Shown here: in pieces, positions 1 through 8,211 of the stretch
Numbering within the stretch: position 1 is the first letter of the stretch
Layout: each line of letters opens with the position of its first letter
NCBI GenBank assembly: GCA_017463865.1
Contig: JAFTOI010000017.1
Coordinates: 62,001 to 126,000, forward strand
Length of the DNA stretch: 64,000 nucleotides
Origin: Clostridia bacterium
GTDB taxonomy: Bacteria > Bacillota > Clostridia > Oscillospirales > CAG-272
Direction: 5' to 3'
Program-made: the position numbers and the translations under genes
Notes under the pieces: model-generated
Databases searched by the model: none
Seen by the model: the letters and a program-made list of their open reading frames with translations, nothing else
What the model was told of the DNA's origin: nothing

Positions 1-1
1 C

Positions 2-592
2 GACCGCTTCAAACGTCTGCTCGAGACGGCCGACATCACCGGCGCCACCCGCATCCGCCTGTTCAGCTTCTACGAGGCCGAGGGCGACGGCGCATTCGAC
101 GCCGTCTGCGAGCGGCTCGACCGCTTTGTCGAGGCCGCGCAGGGCAGCGGCGTGGTGCTCTGCCACGAGAACGAGAAGGGCATCTACGGCGACATCGCCT
201 CCCGCTGCCTTGCCATCCATCAGGCGCTGCCCGCCCTGCGCGCTGTCTATGACCCCGCCAACTTCGTCCAGTGCAAGCAGGACACTGCCGAGGCGTGGGA
301 GATGCTCGCGCCCTACGTCGACTACATGCACATCAAGGACGCTCGCTGGAGCGACGGCGTCGTCGTCCCGCCCGGCAAGGGCGATGGCCAGCTGGCGTAT
401 CTGCTGAAGCAGTATGCCGCACAGGGTGGGGAAGTGCTGACGCTTGAGCCGCACCTGAAGGTGTTCAAGGGTCTGGAAGCTCTCGAGGGCGGCGAGCGCC
501 CCAAGGTGCCCGACGGCATGTTCGCCACCGGCCGCGAAGCCTTCGACTTCGCCGTTGCGTCCTTGCGCGGTGTGATCGAGGGGCTTGCTTAA
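2..592 (+). CDS. sugar phosphate isomerase/epimerase, 5'-truncated
   Basis: The open frame enters from the left edge and stops at 592, so the N-terminus lies outside the window. About 196 residues remain. They resemble the C-terminal half of the xylose-isomerase-like TIM barrel (AP endonuclease 2 superfamily): an LCHENEKGIYGD strand, then YDPANFVQC, then a MHIKDARW segment carrying likely metal ligands (Glu, Asp, His), and a GKGDGQL loop common to hexulose/inosose isomerases. A second isomerase and a Gfo/Idh dehydrogenase follow on the same strand, which suggests a polyol or sugar-acid catabolic cluster. The substrate cannot be read from the sequence. Confidence 0.85.
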   Translation, partial: DRFKRLLETADITGATRIRLFSFYEAEGDGAFDAVCERLDRFVEAAQGSGVVLCHENEKGIYGDIASRCLAIHQALPALRAVYDPANFVQCKQDTAEAWEMLAPYVDYMHIKDARWSDGVVVPPGKGDGQLAYLLKQYAAQGGEVLTLEPHLKVFKGLEALEGGERPKVPDGMFATGREAFDFAVASLRGVIEGLA

Positions 593-623
593 AAATCGGA
601 AGAATCTGAGATTGTTTTGGGGA

Positions 624-780
624 CACCTCATCCGTCACCTACGGTGACACCTTCCCCTCAAGGGGAAGGCTTGAAGTAACTGCGAACCGAAATAAGCCTT
701 CCCCTTGTGCTGAGCGAAGCTCAGCTGGAAGGCTGGCGCGCAGTGCCGGATGAGGTGTAGCCCCGCTTATGTAACTATTT
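624..780 (+). repeat. family A palindromic repeat, copy 1
   Basis: The element starts CACCTCATCCG (624-634) and has the inverted end CGGATGAGGTG (747-757). Between them lie CTTCCCCT/AGGGGAAG stem arms, and a conserved tail with TTATGTAACTATTT follows. It fills the gap between two isomerase genes. Related copies lie near 15010, 26596, 33999, 35423 and 57824. No open frame is present, so it resembles a MITE or REP-type element. Confidence 0.85.
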
Positions 781-799
781 ATACAAAGGAGAAATTACC

Positions 800-1576
800 A
801 TGCAAATCGGTGCCCAGCTCTACAACCTCCGCGACTACTGCAAAACCCTCCCCGATCTCGCCGATACCCTCGCCCGCGTCGCCGCCATGGGCTACAAGAC
901 CGTCCAGCTTTCGGGCGTCTGCGACTACACCCCCGAGTGGATTACAGAAGAGCTCCGCAAGAACGGCCTCACCGCCGACCTCACCCACTACAACGCCGGC
1001 CGCATCGCTAACGACACCGCCGCCGTCATCGCCGAGCACAAGGGCTTCAACTGCAAATACATCGGCATCGGCTCGATGCCCGACTTCAAGAAGAACGGCT
1101 ACAAGGAGGAGGACTACTGCAAGTTCGTCGAGCGTTACCTGCCCGCCGCCCGCATGATCCGTGACGCCGGCTGCAAGTTCATGTACCACAACCACAACTT
1201 CGAGTTCTACCGCTTCCCCGACGGCCGAAACGTCATTGAGCGCCTCTGTGACGACTTTACCCCCGACGAAATGGGCTTCACCCTCGACACCTACTGGGTG
1301 ACTGCCGCCGGCGGCGACCCAGTTGACTGGCTCTATCGCCTGCGCGACCGCATCAACTGCGTCCACTTCAAGGACATGGGCTACTTCGCCGAGGAGCCCC
1401 ACCAGCGCATGACCCCCATCGGTTCGGGCAACCTCAACTGGCCGAAGATCATCGAGACCTGCAACGAGCTCGGCGTCGAGTTTGCCTACATCGAGCAGGA
1501 CCACAGCTACGGCGAGGATCCCTTCACCTGCCTCGAGAAGGGCTACGCCTACCTCCACAGCCTTGGCGCAATCTAA
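800..1576 (+). CDS. sugar phosphate isomerase/epimerase family protein
   Basis: Complete 258-residue protein. The start follows AAAGGAG at a good distance. It is an AP-endonuclease-2/xylose-isomerase-like TIM barrel: N-terminal GAQLYNLRDY, central MYHNHNFEF with a metal-binding His pair, CVHFKDMG, and a C-terminal FAYIEQDHSYG strand with the last Glu. These positions match the divalent-metal site of the family (inosose isomerase, hexulose-6-phosphate epimerase). The Gfo/Idh gene starts 18 bases downstream, so the two are probably co-transcribed and act on successive intermediates. The exact sugar is unknown. Confidence 0.9.
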   Translation: MQIGAQLYNLRDYCKTLPDLADTLARVAAMGYKTVQLSGVCDYTPEWITEELRKNGLTADLTHYNAGRIANDTAAVIAEHKGFNCKYIGIGSMPDFKKNGYKEEDYCKFVERYLPAARMIRDAGCKFMYHNHNFEFYRFPDGRNVIERLCDDFTPDEMGFTLDTYWVTAAGGDPVDWLYRLRDRINCVHFKDMGYFAEEPHQRMTPIGSGNLNWPKIIETCNELGVEFAYIEQDHSYGEDPFTCLEKGYAYLHSLGAI

Positions 1577-1594
1577 ACAAAGGAGATCACCATT

Positions 1595-2758
1595 ATGGAT
1601 AAGGTAAGAATTGGCATTATCGGCATCGGCAACATGGGGTCGAAGCACCTCTCCAACATCGTCGGCGGCAAGTGCCCCGAGCTGACCGTCACCGCCGCCG
1701 CTGACATCGATCCCACTCGCCTTGAGTGGGTCAAGGAGCAGGACGCTTCCATCGCCTGCTTTGACGACGCCACCGCCATGCTCGACTCGGGTCTCATCGA
1801 TGCCGTCATCGTCGCCGTCCCCCACTATGACCACCCCAAGTACGCCATGCAGGGCTTTGAGCGCGGCATCCACGTCATGTGTGAGAAGCCGGCCGGCGTC
1901 TACACCGCGCAGGTGCGCGAGATGAACGCCGCCGCGGACAAGGCAAACGTCAAGTTCGGCATGATGTTCAACCAGCGCACCAACCACGTCTATCGCAAGA
2001 TGCGCGAGATCGTCCAGTCGGGCGAGCTGGGCGCCATCCGCCGCACCAACTGGATCATCACCAACTGGTACCGCCCGCAGGCCTACTATGATTCTGGCGC
2101 ATGGCGTGCCACCTGGAGCGGCGAGGGCGGCGGCGTCCTGCTCAACCAGTGCCCGCACAACCTTGACCTGTGGCAGTGGATCTGCGGCATGCCGACCAAG
2201 GTCGACTCGCACATGCACTTCGGCCTCTGGCACGACATCGAGGTCGAGGATGACGTCACCACCTATGTCGAGTACGCGAACGGCGCCACTGGTACCTTCA
2301 TCACCTCAACCGGCGACGCGCCAGGTACCAACCGCTTCGAGATCACCCTCGACGGCGGCAAGCTGATCTGCGACTCCAAGACCCTTGTGCTCTACAAGAA
2401 CGAGATCCCCGAGCCCGAATTCAGCCGCACCAACAAGAAGCCATTCGGCGCACCTAAGGTCGAGGAGATCCAGGTCGAGACCGACGGCCTCAACCCGCAG
2501 CACGTCGGCGTGCTCAACGCCTTTGCCGCCGCCATCCTGCGCGATGAGCCGATGGTGGCCGATGGCCGCGAGGGCATCAACGGCCTGACCCTCTCCAACG
2601 CCATGCACCTCTCGGCCTGGACGGGCAAGACCATCGAGCTGCCGCTGGACGAAGTGCTCTTCCGCGACGAGCTGATGGCCCGCGTCCGCACCTCCCGCCG
2701 CAAGGAGGGCGTCGCCTCGGTCGTCGCCGACACGGACGGTACCTATGGCGGCCAGTAA
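1595..2758 (+). CDS. Gfo/Idh/MocA family oxidoreductase
   Basis: 387 residues starting after AAAGGAG. The N-terminal Rossmann fold has GIIGIGNMGSKH near residues 7-18 for NAD(P) binding. VMCEKPAG at about residue 94 is the EKP signature that carries the catalytic Lys of the family, and the C-terminal alpha/beta domain contains the NQCPHNLDLWQW helix. The length is normal. It probably oxidises a sugar, polyol or inositol derivative together with the adjacent isomerases. The last 14 bases overlap the next gene, consistent with translational coupling. Confidence 0.92.
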   Translation: MDKVRIGIIGIGNMGSKHLSNIVGGKCPELTVTAAADIDPTRLEWVKEQDASIACFDDATAMLDSGLIDAVIVAVPHYDHPKYAMQGFERGIHVMCEKPAGVYTAQVREMNAAADKANVKFGMMFNQRTNHVYRKMREIVQSGELGAIRRTNWIITNWYRPQAYYDSGAWRATWSGEGGGVLLNQCPHNLDLWQWICGMPTKVDSHMHFGLWHDIEVEDDVTTYVEYANGATGTFITSTGDAPGTNRFEITLDGGKLICDSKTLVLYKNEIPEPEFSRTNKKPFGAPKVEEIQVETDGLNPQHVGVLNAFAAAILRDEPMVADGREGINGLTLSNAMHLSAWTGKTIELPLDEVLFRDELMARVRTSRRKEGVASVVADTDGTYGGQ

Positions 2759-3194
2759 TTTTGCCTCGGTCATGACCGCCCGCTTCGGCGGCGACAAGCT
2801 GATGGCGCTTGCCACTACCGATGGCCTGACGCCGTCGGTGCGTGCCGTCAATGCGCATTACGAGGACGGCGCGTTCTACATCATCACCCACGCCCGCTCA
2901 AACAAAATGCACCAGATCACGGCCAACCCCGCCGTTGCCCTCTGCGGCGACTGGTTCACCGGCCACGGCCGGGGCGAGAGTCTCGGCTGGGTGTGCGATC
3001 CTGCGAACGAAGCGCTTGCCGCGCGCCTGCGCGAGGCCTTCGCTGCGTGGTACGGGAACGGGCATGTGAACGAGGATGACCGCGATACGGTGATCCTGCG
3101 CGTCACCCTCACCGACGGCGTGGTCTTCAACCACGGCGCGCGGTATGCGTTTGAAGGCTCCCTCTCCGAGGGAGCTGTCGGCGAAGCCGACTGA
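2745..3194 (+). CDS. pyridoxamine 5'-phosphate oxidase family protein with repeat-derived C-terminus
   Basis: 149 residues, overlapping the preceding oxidoreductase by 14 bases. The sequence MALATTDGLTPSVRAVNAHYEDGAFYIITHARSNK-type is the split-barrel FMN-binding fold (MALATTDG, then FYIITHARS, KMHQI, VALCGDWF). It is the short general-stress/PPOX-like version, and its substrate is unknown. The final residues EGSLSEGAVGEAD and the TGA stop are encoded by a family C palindromic repeat (3156-3264). The native end was probably slightly different before the repeat inserted. Confidence 0.82.
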   Translation: MAASNFASVMTARFGGDKLMALATTDGLTPSVRAVNAHYEDGAFYIITHARSNKMHQITANPAVALCGDWFTGHGRGESLGWVCDPANEALAARLREAFAAWYGNGHVNEDDRDTVILRVTLTDGVVFNHGARYAFEGSLSEGAVGEAD

Positions 3195-3264
3195 GGGAGT
3201 TCCTTTGTGCGGCAACTCCTTCCGTCACGCCTTGCGGCGTGCCACCTCCCTCGGAGAGGGAGGT
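3156..3264 (+). repeat. family C repeat, copy 1
   Basis: Made of inverted arms GGCTCCCTC/GAGGGAGC and CACCTCCCTC/GAGGGAGG, with GAGGGAGTT and a TCACGCC...GGCGTG segment. It shares GAGGGAGG, GGCACGCCG and GGAGGGAGTT blocks with the copy at 62417-62513, mostly in inverted orientation. It runs into the 3' end of the upstream coding sequence and supplies its stop codon. Confidence 0.8.
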
Positions 3265-3270
3265 TTGGAG

Positions 3271-3310
3271 AAAGAAAAAGGTGTAACCCTGCGGTTACAC
3301 CTTTTTCTTT
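3271..3310. terminator. bidirectional intrinsic terminator
   Basis: AAAGAAAAAGGTGTAACC, loop CTGC, then the exact complement, ending in CTTTTTCTTT. A-rich and T-rich flanks allow it to serve both the + strand oxidase gene and the - strand argH, which converge here. Confidence 0.85.
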
Positions 3311-3319
3311 GGATATGTG

Positions 3320-4690
3320 TCACGCCAAAAACGCGCGAACCTTGCCCAGCTGCATCCGCACCGATTCCTCGGCGGGGCCGCCGTGCACCTTGCGGCCGGC
3401 GACGCAGGCAGCCATGTCGATGGCGGCGTAGACATCCTCGTCGAACACCGGCGACAGGGCGCGGTACTCGTCAAGGGTCATGGTCTCGAGGGTCTTGCCC
3501 TCGGCAATACAGTAGGCGACCATGCGGCCGACGATCTTGTAGGCATCGCGGAAGGCGAGGCCCTTTTTGACGAGGTAGTCGGCGCAGTCGGTGGCGTTGA
3601 TGAAGCCCTTCGCTGCAGCGGCGCGGAGCACGTCGGGCTTGACGGTGGCCGTCTCGAGCATCGGTGAGAAGATGGACAGGCAGAGCTTGGTGGTGTCGAT
3701 GGCGTCGAAGATGGCCTCCTTGTCCTCCTGCATGTCCTTGTTGTAGGCTAGCGGCAGGCCCTTCATCACGGTCAGGAGGGTGGTCAGGTCGCCGTAGACG
3801 CGGCCGGTCTTGCCGCGCACCAGCTCGGCGATGTCGGGGTTCTTCTTCTGCGGCATGATGGACGAGCCGGTGGAGTAGGCGTCGTCCAGCTCGAGAAAGC
3901 CGAACTCGGACGAGCACCAGAGGATGATCTCCTCCGAGAAGCGGCTGAGGTGCATCATGATGATCGACAGCGCCGAAGCAAGCTCGATGGCAAAGTCGCG
4001 GTCGGAGACGCCGTCGATGCTGTTGTCGGTGATCGAATCAAAGCCCAGCTGCTCGGCCACGAAGGCGCGGTCGATGGGGTAGGTGGTGGCGGCGAGGGCG
4101 CAGGAGCCGAGGGGCAGGACGTTGGTGTGTGCCTTGATCTCGCCCAGGCGTCCGCAGTCGCGCATGAACATCTGCGCGTAGGCGAGGAGGTAGTGCGCCA
4201 TGGTCAGGGGCTGTGCGCGCTGGAGGTGGGTGTAGCCCGGCATGACGGTGTCGATATTGGCCTCGGCCTTGTCGGCGATGACGCCGAGGAGGTTCCGGAT
4301 GAGGGCCTCGATCTCGCCGATCTCGCGCATGAGGTACATGCGGATGTCGAGGGCGACCTGGTCGTTGCGGCTGCGGGAGGTATGCAGGCGCTTGCCGGTC
4401 TCGCCGATGCGCGCGGTGAGCACGCTTTCGATAAACATATGGATGTCCTCGGCCTCGGGATCGAAGTCGAGGCGGCCCTCGTCGATGTCGGCGAGGATCT
4501 CGCGCAGGGTTTTGACGATGAGCTCGGCCTCGCTCTGCTCGATGATGCCGCATTTGCCCAGCATCGTCGCGTGGGCGATGGAGCCGGTAATGTCCTCGCG
4601 GTACATGCGGCAGTCGAAGCGGATGGAGGAGTTGAAGTCGTTGACGCGGCTGTCGAGGGCTTTGGTGAAGCGGCCGTCCCACATTTTCAT
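3320..4690 (-). CDS. argH: argininosuccinate lyase
   Basis: 456 residues. It cleaves argininosuccinate to arginine and fumarate, the last step of arginine synthesis, in the cytosol. The fumarase/aspartase superfamily signature GSSIMPQKKNPD is at residues 275-286, with TSRSRNDQ near 105-112 and YTHLQRAQP near 153-161. I chose MKMWDGRF as the start because it matches the usual ArgH N-terminus and has AAAGGA upstream; the frame is open a further 65 residues, but that part lies in a family B repeat and is not protein-like. argG lies 238 bases upstream on the same strand. Confidence 0.96.
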   Translation of the reverse strand: MKMWDGRFTKALDSRVNDFNSSIRFDCRMYREDITGSIAHATMLGKCGIIEQSEAELIVKTLREILADIDEGRLDFDPEAEDIHMFIESVLTARIGETGKRLHTSRSRNDQVALDIRMYLMREIGEIEALIRNLLGVIADKAEANIDTVMPGYTHLQRAQPLTMAHYLLAYAQMFMRDCGRLGEIKAHTNVLPLGSCALAATTYPIDRAFVAEQLGFDSITDNSIDGVSDRDFAIELASALSIIMMHLSRFSEEIILWCSSEFGFLELDDAYSTGSSIMPQKKNPDIAELVRGKTGRVYGDLTTLLTVMKGLPLAYNKDMQEDKEAIFDAIDTTKLCLSIFSPMLETATVKPDVLRAAAAKGFINATDCADYLVKKGLAFRDAYKIVGRMVAYCIAEGKTLETMTLDEYRALSPVFDEDVYAAIDMAACVAGRKVHGGPAEESVRMQLGKVRAFLA

Positions 4691-4747
4691 AATGGTAAAT
4701 TCCTTTCGGTTGGGAATGAGAAGGGTTTGGTTGGAATAAACTTTTTT

Positions 4748-4855
4748 CCGACCTCCCGGTCGGGGAGGGGGCGGAAACCATCTCAACCGCCGAAGTTTTC
4801 CGCCCCCTCCACCCCCGCCTTCTTTGGCTGCGCCGAAGTTCTCGGCGGGCGGAGG
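4748..4855. repeat. family B repeat, copy 1
   Basis: Contains the core GGAAACCATCTCAACCGCCGAAGTTTTCC, read here in two parts: GGAAACCATCTCA and GCCGAAGTTTTCC. GGGGGCGG arms flank the core and CTTTGGCTGCGCC follows. It fills the argG-argH gap. Related copies are near 7895, 8043, 21823 and 48808. Confidence 0.75.
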
Positions 4856-4875
4856 GAATGGGCCATATAGGGGGT

Positions 4876-4907
4876 GTGGGGACACTTTTGGTGAAAAGTG
4901 TCCCCAC
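4876..4907. other. perfect hairpin between argG and argH
   Basis: A 14-base-pair perfect stem GTGGGGACACTTTT with a GGTG loop, just after the argG stop. No T-run follows on either strand, so it looks more like an RNA-stabilising or REP-type hairpin than a terminator. Confidence 0.6.
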
Positions 4908-4928
4908 GGGGTTTATATTTGGATCAGA

Positions 4929-6149
4929 TTACTTGCTGTTCTTTGCGTCCAGGGCTGCCTTGACCTTGAGGGGCAGACCGAAGAGGTTGATGAAGCCGGT
5001 TGCGTCGGCCTGATCGTAGACCTGGTCAGCCTCGAAGGTGGCGATGTCCTCGTCGTAGAGGGAGTAGGGCGAGGTGGTGGAAGCGAGGATGCAGTTGCCC
5101 TTGTAGAGCTTCAGCTTGACGTCGCCGGTGACGACCTCCTGGGTCTTGTCGACGAAAGCGGTGAGCGCCTCGCGGACAGGGGTGAACCACTGTCCGAAGT
5201 AGACGAGGTCAGCAAACTTGCCCGAGAGCATCTGCTTGGTGTGCATGGTGTCGCGGTCGAGGGTCAGGGTCTCGAGGGCTTCATGTGCAGCGTAGAGGAT
5301 GGTGCCGCCGGGGGTCTCGTAGACGCCGCGGCTCTTCATGCCGACCAGACGGTTTTCGACCATGTCGATGATACCGATGCCGTTTGCGCCGCCGAGGGCA
5401 TTGAGCTTCTCAAGCAGCTCGACTGCGCCCATCTTGACGCCGTCGATGGCGACCGGAATGCCCTTCTCAAAGGAGATGGTGACGTAGGTAGCCTTATCGG
5501 GAGCCTTCTCGGGGGAGACGCCCAGCTCAAGGATCTTGTCGTACATCGGCTCGTTGGCAGGATCCTCGAGGTCGAGGCCCTCGTGGGAGAGGTGCCAGAT
5601 GTTCTTATCCTTGGAGTAGTTGGTCTCGCGGGTGATGTTCAGCGGGACATTCTTGGCGATGGCATAGTCGATCTCCTCGTCGCGGGACTTGATATCCCAG
5701 ACGCGCCAGGGGGCGATGATCTCCATGTCGGGCGCGAAGGCCTTGATGGTCAGCTCGAAACGGACCTGGTCGTTGCCCTTACCGGTGCAGCCGTGTGCGA
5801 TGGCGTCGGCGCCCTCAGCCTTTGCGATTTCGACGATGCGCTTGGCAATGATGGGGCGGGCGAAGGAGGTACCAAGCAGGTACTGGTTCTCATACTTTGC
5901 GCCGGCCTGCATGGTCGGGAAGACGTAATCTTCGATGAACTCCTTGCGCAGGTCCTCAATATACAGCTTGGACGCGCCGGTCTTGATGGCCTTTTCCTCG
6001 AGGCCATCGGTCTCCTTGCCCTGGCCAACGTCGGCGCAGACAGCGATGACTTCGCAGCCGGGATAGTTGTCCTTCAGCCACGGAATGATGATGGAGGTGT
6101 CGAGGCCGCCCGAGTAGGCGAGTACGATTTTCTTGATTTCCTTTTTCAT
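4929..6149 (-). CDS. argG: argininosuccinate synthase
   Basis: 406 residues. It joins citrulline and aspartate using ATP to form argininosuccinate, the substrate of the downstream ArgH. The N-terminal PP-loop AYSGGLDTS (11-19) is diagnostic for this N-type ATP pyrophosphatase. [15 protein letters not shown] and the [13 protein letters not shown] segment are also typical. The start at MKKEIKK follows AAAGGA; an upstream in-frame Met at 6185 lacks such a site and would read through a palindrome. A strong promoter with an ARG-box-like operator lies 50-80 bases upstream. Confidence 0.97.
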   Translation of the reverse strand: MKKEIKKIVLAYSGGLDTSIIIPWLKDNYPGCEVIAVCADVGQGKETDGLEEKAIKTGASKLYIEDLRKEFIEDYVFPTMQAGAKYENQYLLGTSFARPIIAKRIVEIAKAEGADAIAHGCTGKGNDQVRFELTIKAFAPDMEIIAPWRVWDIKSRDEEIDYAIAKNVPLNITRETNYSKDKNIWHLSHEGLDLEDPANEPMYDKILELGVSPEKAPDKATYVTISFEKGIPVAIDGVKMGAVELLEKLNALGGANGIGIIDMVENRLVGMKSRGVYETPGGTILYAAHEALETLTLDRDTMHTKQMLSGKFADLVYFGQWFTPVREALTAFVDKTQEVVTGDVKLKLYKGNCILASTTSPYSLYDEDIATFEADQVYDQADATGFINLFGLPLKVKAALDAKNSK

Positions 6150-6165
6150 TTTTATGTATCCTTTC

Positions 6166-6179
6166 CCCGCATATGCGGG
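6166..6179. other. 14-base palindrome in argG leader
   Basis: CCCGCATATGCGGG, a perfect inverted repeat immediately upstream of the argG ribosome site (GGGGAAAGGA). It could fold in the mRNA next to the Shine-Dalgarno sequence. No known regulator is assigned. Confidence 0.45.
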
Positions 6180-6198
6180 TAACATATTTGATGGTAAT

Positions 6199-6227
6199 AT
6201 TATAACGCATATTTATGCAAAAATCAA
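6199..6227 (-). promoter_or_regulatory. argG promoter with embedded ARG box
   Basis: On the minus strand: -35 TTGATT (6222-6227), a 17-base spacer, and -10 TATAAT (6199-6204). The spacer is TTTGCATAAATATGCGT. Its plus-strand reading AACGCATATTTATGCAAA (6204-6221) matches the ArgR/AhrC box pattern TNTGNATWWWWATNCANA except at two positions. A regulator bound there would block RNA polymerase. A weaker half-palindrome, TGAATATTCA (6251-6260), lies upstream. Confidence 0.75.
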
Positions 6228-6351
6228 TTGTGACATTGACCAAATTTGGATGAATATTCATCGAAATCCTACTGCATAACCGCAAACCAGCACTTCCCAC
6301 GGGTCGGTTTTGCCCCATCCGGGCAGACTTTTGGCGAAGGAGTTGATGAAT

Positions 6352-7140
6352 ATGAAATGGAAATTTATGCACAATATTCGTTTTGCGGCTCTGCTCTGCG
6401 CCATTCTGGCGCTCCCCGTCTCGTCTGAGGGGGCGATGGGCTGGTACTGCGTGCGCAACCGCGAGCACAAGCAGCCCCAGCTCGGCACCGATCTGACCTG
6501 GGTCGAGCAGTACGGCGGATATTACGTCGACCACGCCCACGGCGACGACAGCGAGGATAAGGTGCTCTACCTGACCTTCGACGCCGGCTATGAGAACGGC
6601 AATGTTGCACAGGTGCTCGATGCGCTCAAGGCGCAGGAGGTGCCGGGTGCCTTCTTCATCCTTGGCAATCTTATCGACCGCGAGCCCGATCTCGTCCGCC
6701 GCATGGTGGCCGAGGGGCACACCGTCGCGAACCATACCTTCCACCACCCCGACATGACGGCGAAGCCCTCGCGTGATGCCTTCGCCGCCGAGCTGACCGC
6801 ACTGGAGGAGGCCTACACCAACCTCACCGGGCAGGCAATGCCGAAATATTACCGCCCGCCCGAGGGCCGCTTTGACCGCACAAACATGCAGTGGGCACAT
6901 GAGCTGGGCTACAAGACCATCTTCTGGAGCTTCGCCTACGCCGACTGGGACAACAATAAGCAGCCCGACCCGGCGCAGGCCAAGGAGAAGATCCTGGCCA
7001 ACGTCCACAACGGGGCGGTCATCCTGCTGCACCCCACCTCGGCCACCAACGCGGCCATCCTCGGCGACGTGATCGCGGCGCTGAAGGCCGACGGCTGGCG
7101 GTTCGGGACGCTGGACGAGCTGACCGCGGGGGCAAAATGA
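6352..7140 (+). CDS. PdaA-like polysaccharide deacetylase (delta-lactam-type de-N-acetylase)
   Basis: 262 residues with a signal peptide (MKWKFMHNIRFAALL to about residue 26). The NodB domain has motif 1 TFDAGY (Asp77), motif 2 NHTFHH (His128 and His132 as metal ligands), motif 3 YRPPEG (Arg168) and the late LLHP (His227). TFDAG instead of TFDDG, with the GYENGN context, is characteristic of PdaA, which removes the acetyl group from muramic acid during spore cortex muramic-lactam formation. I chose the second Met because AAGGAG is nine bases upstream; the Met at 6346 is too close. It overlaps the next deacetylase by ATGA. Confidence 0.88.
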   Translation: MKWKFMHNIRFAALLCAILALPVSSEGAMGWYCVRNREHKQPQLGTDLTWVEQYGGYYVDHAHGDDSEDKVLYLTFDAGYENGNVAQVLDALKAQEVPGAFFILGNLIDREPDLVRRMVAEGHTVANHTFHHPDMTAKPSRDAFAAELTALEEAYTNLTGQAMPKYYRPPEGRFDRTNMQWAHELGYKTIFWSFAYADWDNNKQPDPAQAKEKILANVHNGAVILLHPTSATNAAILGDVIAALKADGWRFGTLDELTAGAK

Positions 7141-7829
7141 GGCGGGCGCTTCGCTGCGGGGCGGCGCTGCTGGCGCTGCTCGCCTGCCTGCTCCCCGTCT
7201 CAGCCGAAGCGGGGGAGGAGAGCAGCATCGTCTACCGCGCCCACGCCAACGAGGCCGGCAAGATCGCGCTGACCTTTGACGACGGCCCGCATCCGCACTA
7301 CACCCACGAGATCCTCGGCATTCTCGCCGAGTATGATGTGCGTGCCACCTTCTTTGTGGTGGGGGAGAATGTCGAATTTTACCCGAACGTGCTGGCCGAG
7401 GTGCAGGCGGCCGGCCACGAGATCGGCAACCACACCTACGACCATCACCGCCTCGGCCGGGTGGACACGGCGCGGGTGACCGACGAGATCCTGCGCACCG
7501 AGCAGGCCGTTTTTGAGCTCTGCGACAGCCGCACCAAGCTCTTCCGACCGCCTGAGGGCATGATGAATGATGCCGTCATCGCCGCCGCCCGGGCGCTCGA
7601 CTACCGCGTCATCCTCTGGAACATCGACACCCGCGACTGGGATCACCCCACCCCCGAGGCCATCGCCGAGAATATCCTCAGTCACGTCAAATCGGGGGAT
7701 ATCATCCTCATGCACGACTATATTGGCCGCGACAGCCCGACGCCCGCCGCACTGCGCATCGTCATTCCGGCCCTGCTCGAGGCCGGCTACCGCTTCGTTG
7801 GTGTCAGCGAACTGATTGGCAGCAACTGA
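7137..7829 (+). CDS. polysaccharide deacetylase (NodB domain), secreted
   Basis: 230 residues, start overlapping the upstream stop (ATGA). The signal peptide has a long Leu/Ala core and an AEA cleavage region near residue 25. NodB motifs: TFDDGP (Asp48, Asp49), GNHTYDH (His99, His103), LFRPPEG (Arg137), ILWNIDTRDW and DIILMHD (His193). It is a canonical metal-dependent peptidoglycan or chitooligosaccharide deacetylase. The coupling with the PdaA-like gene suggests two cell-wall deacetylases made together, perhaps during sporulation. Confidence 0.92.
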   Translation: MRRALRCGAALLALLACLLPVSAEAGEESSIVYRAHANEAGKIALTFDDGPHPHYTHEILGILAEYDVRATFFVVGENVEFYPNVLAEVQAAGHEIGNHTYDHHRLGRVDTARVTDEILRTEQAVFELCDSRTKLFRPPEGMMNDAVIAAARALDYRVILWNIDTRDWDHPTPEAIAENILSHVKSGDIILMHDYIGRDSPTPAALRIVIPALLEAGYRFVGVSELIGSN

Positions 7830-7894
7830 AAAAAGGTGTGCCGTGCGGCCAAGGTCTGTTTTGAAGTTTTGCAGCAACGGGATTGGTGTCAGCT

Positions 7895-7995
7895 GACCTT
7901 TTCGCGCTCCCGCGCGAGTCGGCGGGGAAACCATCTCAGACGCCGAAGTTTTCCCCCCGACACCACCCCTTCCTTGGCTGGCGCGCCGGCTCATA
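7895..7995. repeat. family B repeat, copy 2
   Basis: TTCGCGCTCCCGCGCGA, then GGGGAAACCATCTCA and GACGCCGAAGTTTTCC, then CCTTCCTTGGCTGGC. Copy 3, in inverted orientation, lies on the other side of the terminator at 8006. Confidence 0.75.
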
Positions 7996-8005
7996 GCAAA
8001 AATCA

Positions 8006-8039
8006 GCCCCGAAACATTCGTTTCGGGGCAATTTTTTTA
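8006..8039. terminator. bidirectional intrinsic terminator
   Basis: GCCCCGAAAC, loop ATT, GTTTCGGGGC followed by AATTTTTTT; the minus strand reads into a run of five Ts. It separates the convergent deacetylase operon and MATE gene and is bracketed by inverted family B repeats. Confidence 0.85.
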
Positions 8040-8042
8040 TAT

Positions 8043-8203
8043 CACGCAGAAACTTCGGCGTAGCCAAGGAAGGTGGGTGTCCAGAGACGGCGGCACAAGT
8101 CGGCAAAGCCGACTTCGTGACTTGGCAAAGCCAAGTCCGGAAACATTCGGCGTTTGAGATGGTTCCCGCCCTCTGGTCGCGCGGGAGCGCGAAAAGCTCA
8201 GCA
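8043..8203. repeat. family B repeat, copy 3 (extended)
   Basis: AAACTTCGGCGTAGCCAAGGAAGG begins the copy (AACTTCGGCG, then GCCAAGGAAGG). It then has AAGTCGGCAAAGCCGACTT hairpin arms, GGCGTTTGAGATGGTTCCC and GCGCGGGAGCGCGAAAA. Longer than the other copies, and inverted relative to copy 2. The 7830-8211 gap holds only these repeats and the terminator. Confidence 0.72.
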
Positions 8204-8211
8204 CAACCGCA

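Noticed and set aside
779..2233. 484-codon antisense frame across the isomerase and Gfo/Idh genes
   Set aside because: Crosses two good genes and the gap between them, and has a composition typical of shadow frames.
4691..4885. 65-codon N-terminal extension of argH
   Set aside because: The extension encodes low-complexity Pro/Gly sequence from a family B repeat and lies upstream of the proper ribosome site.
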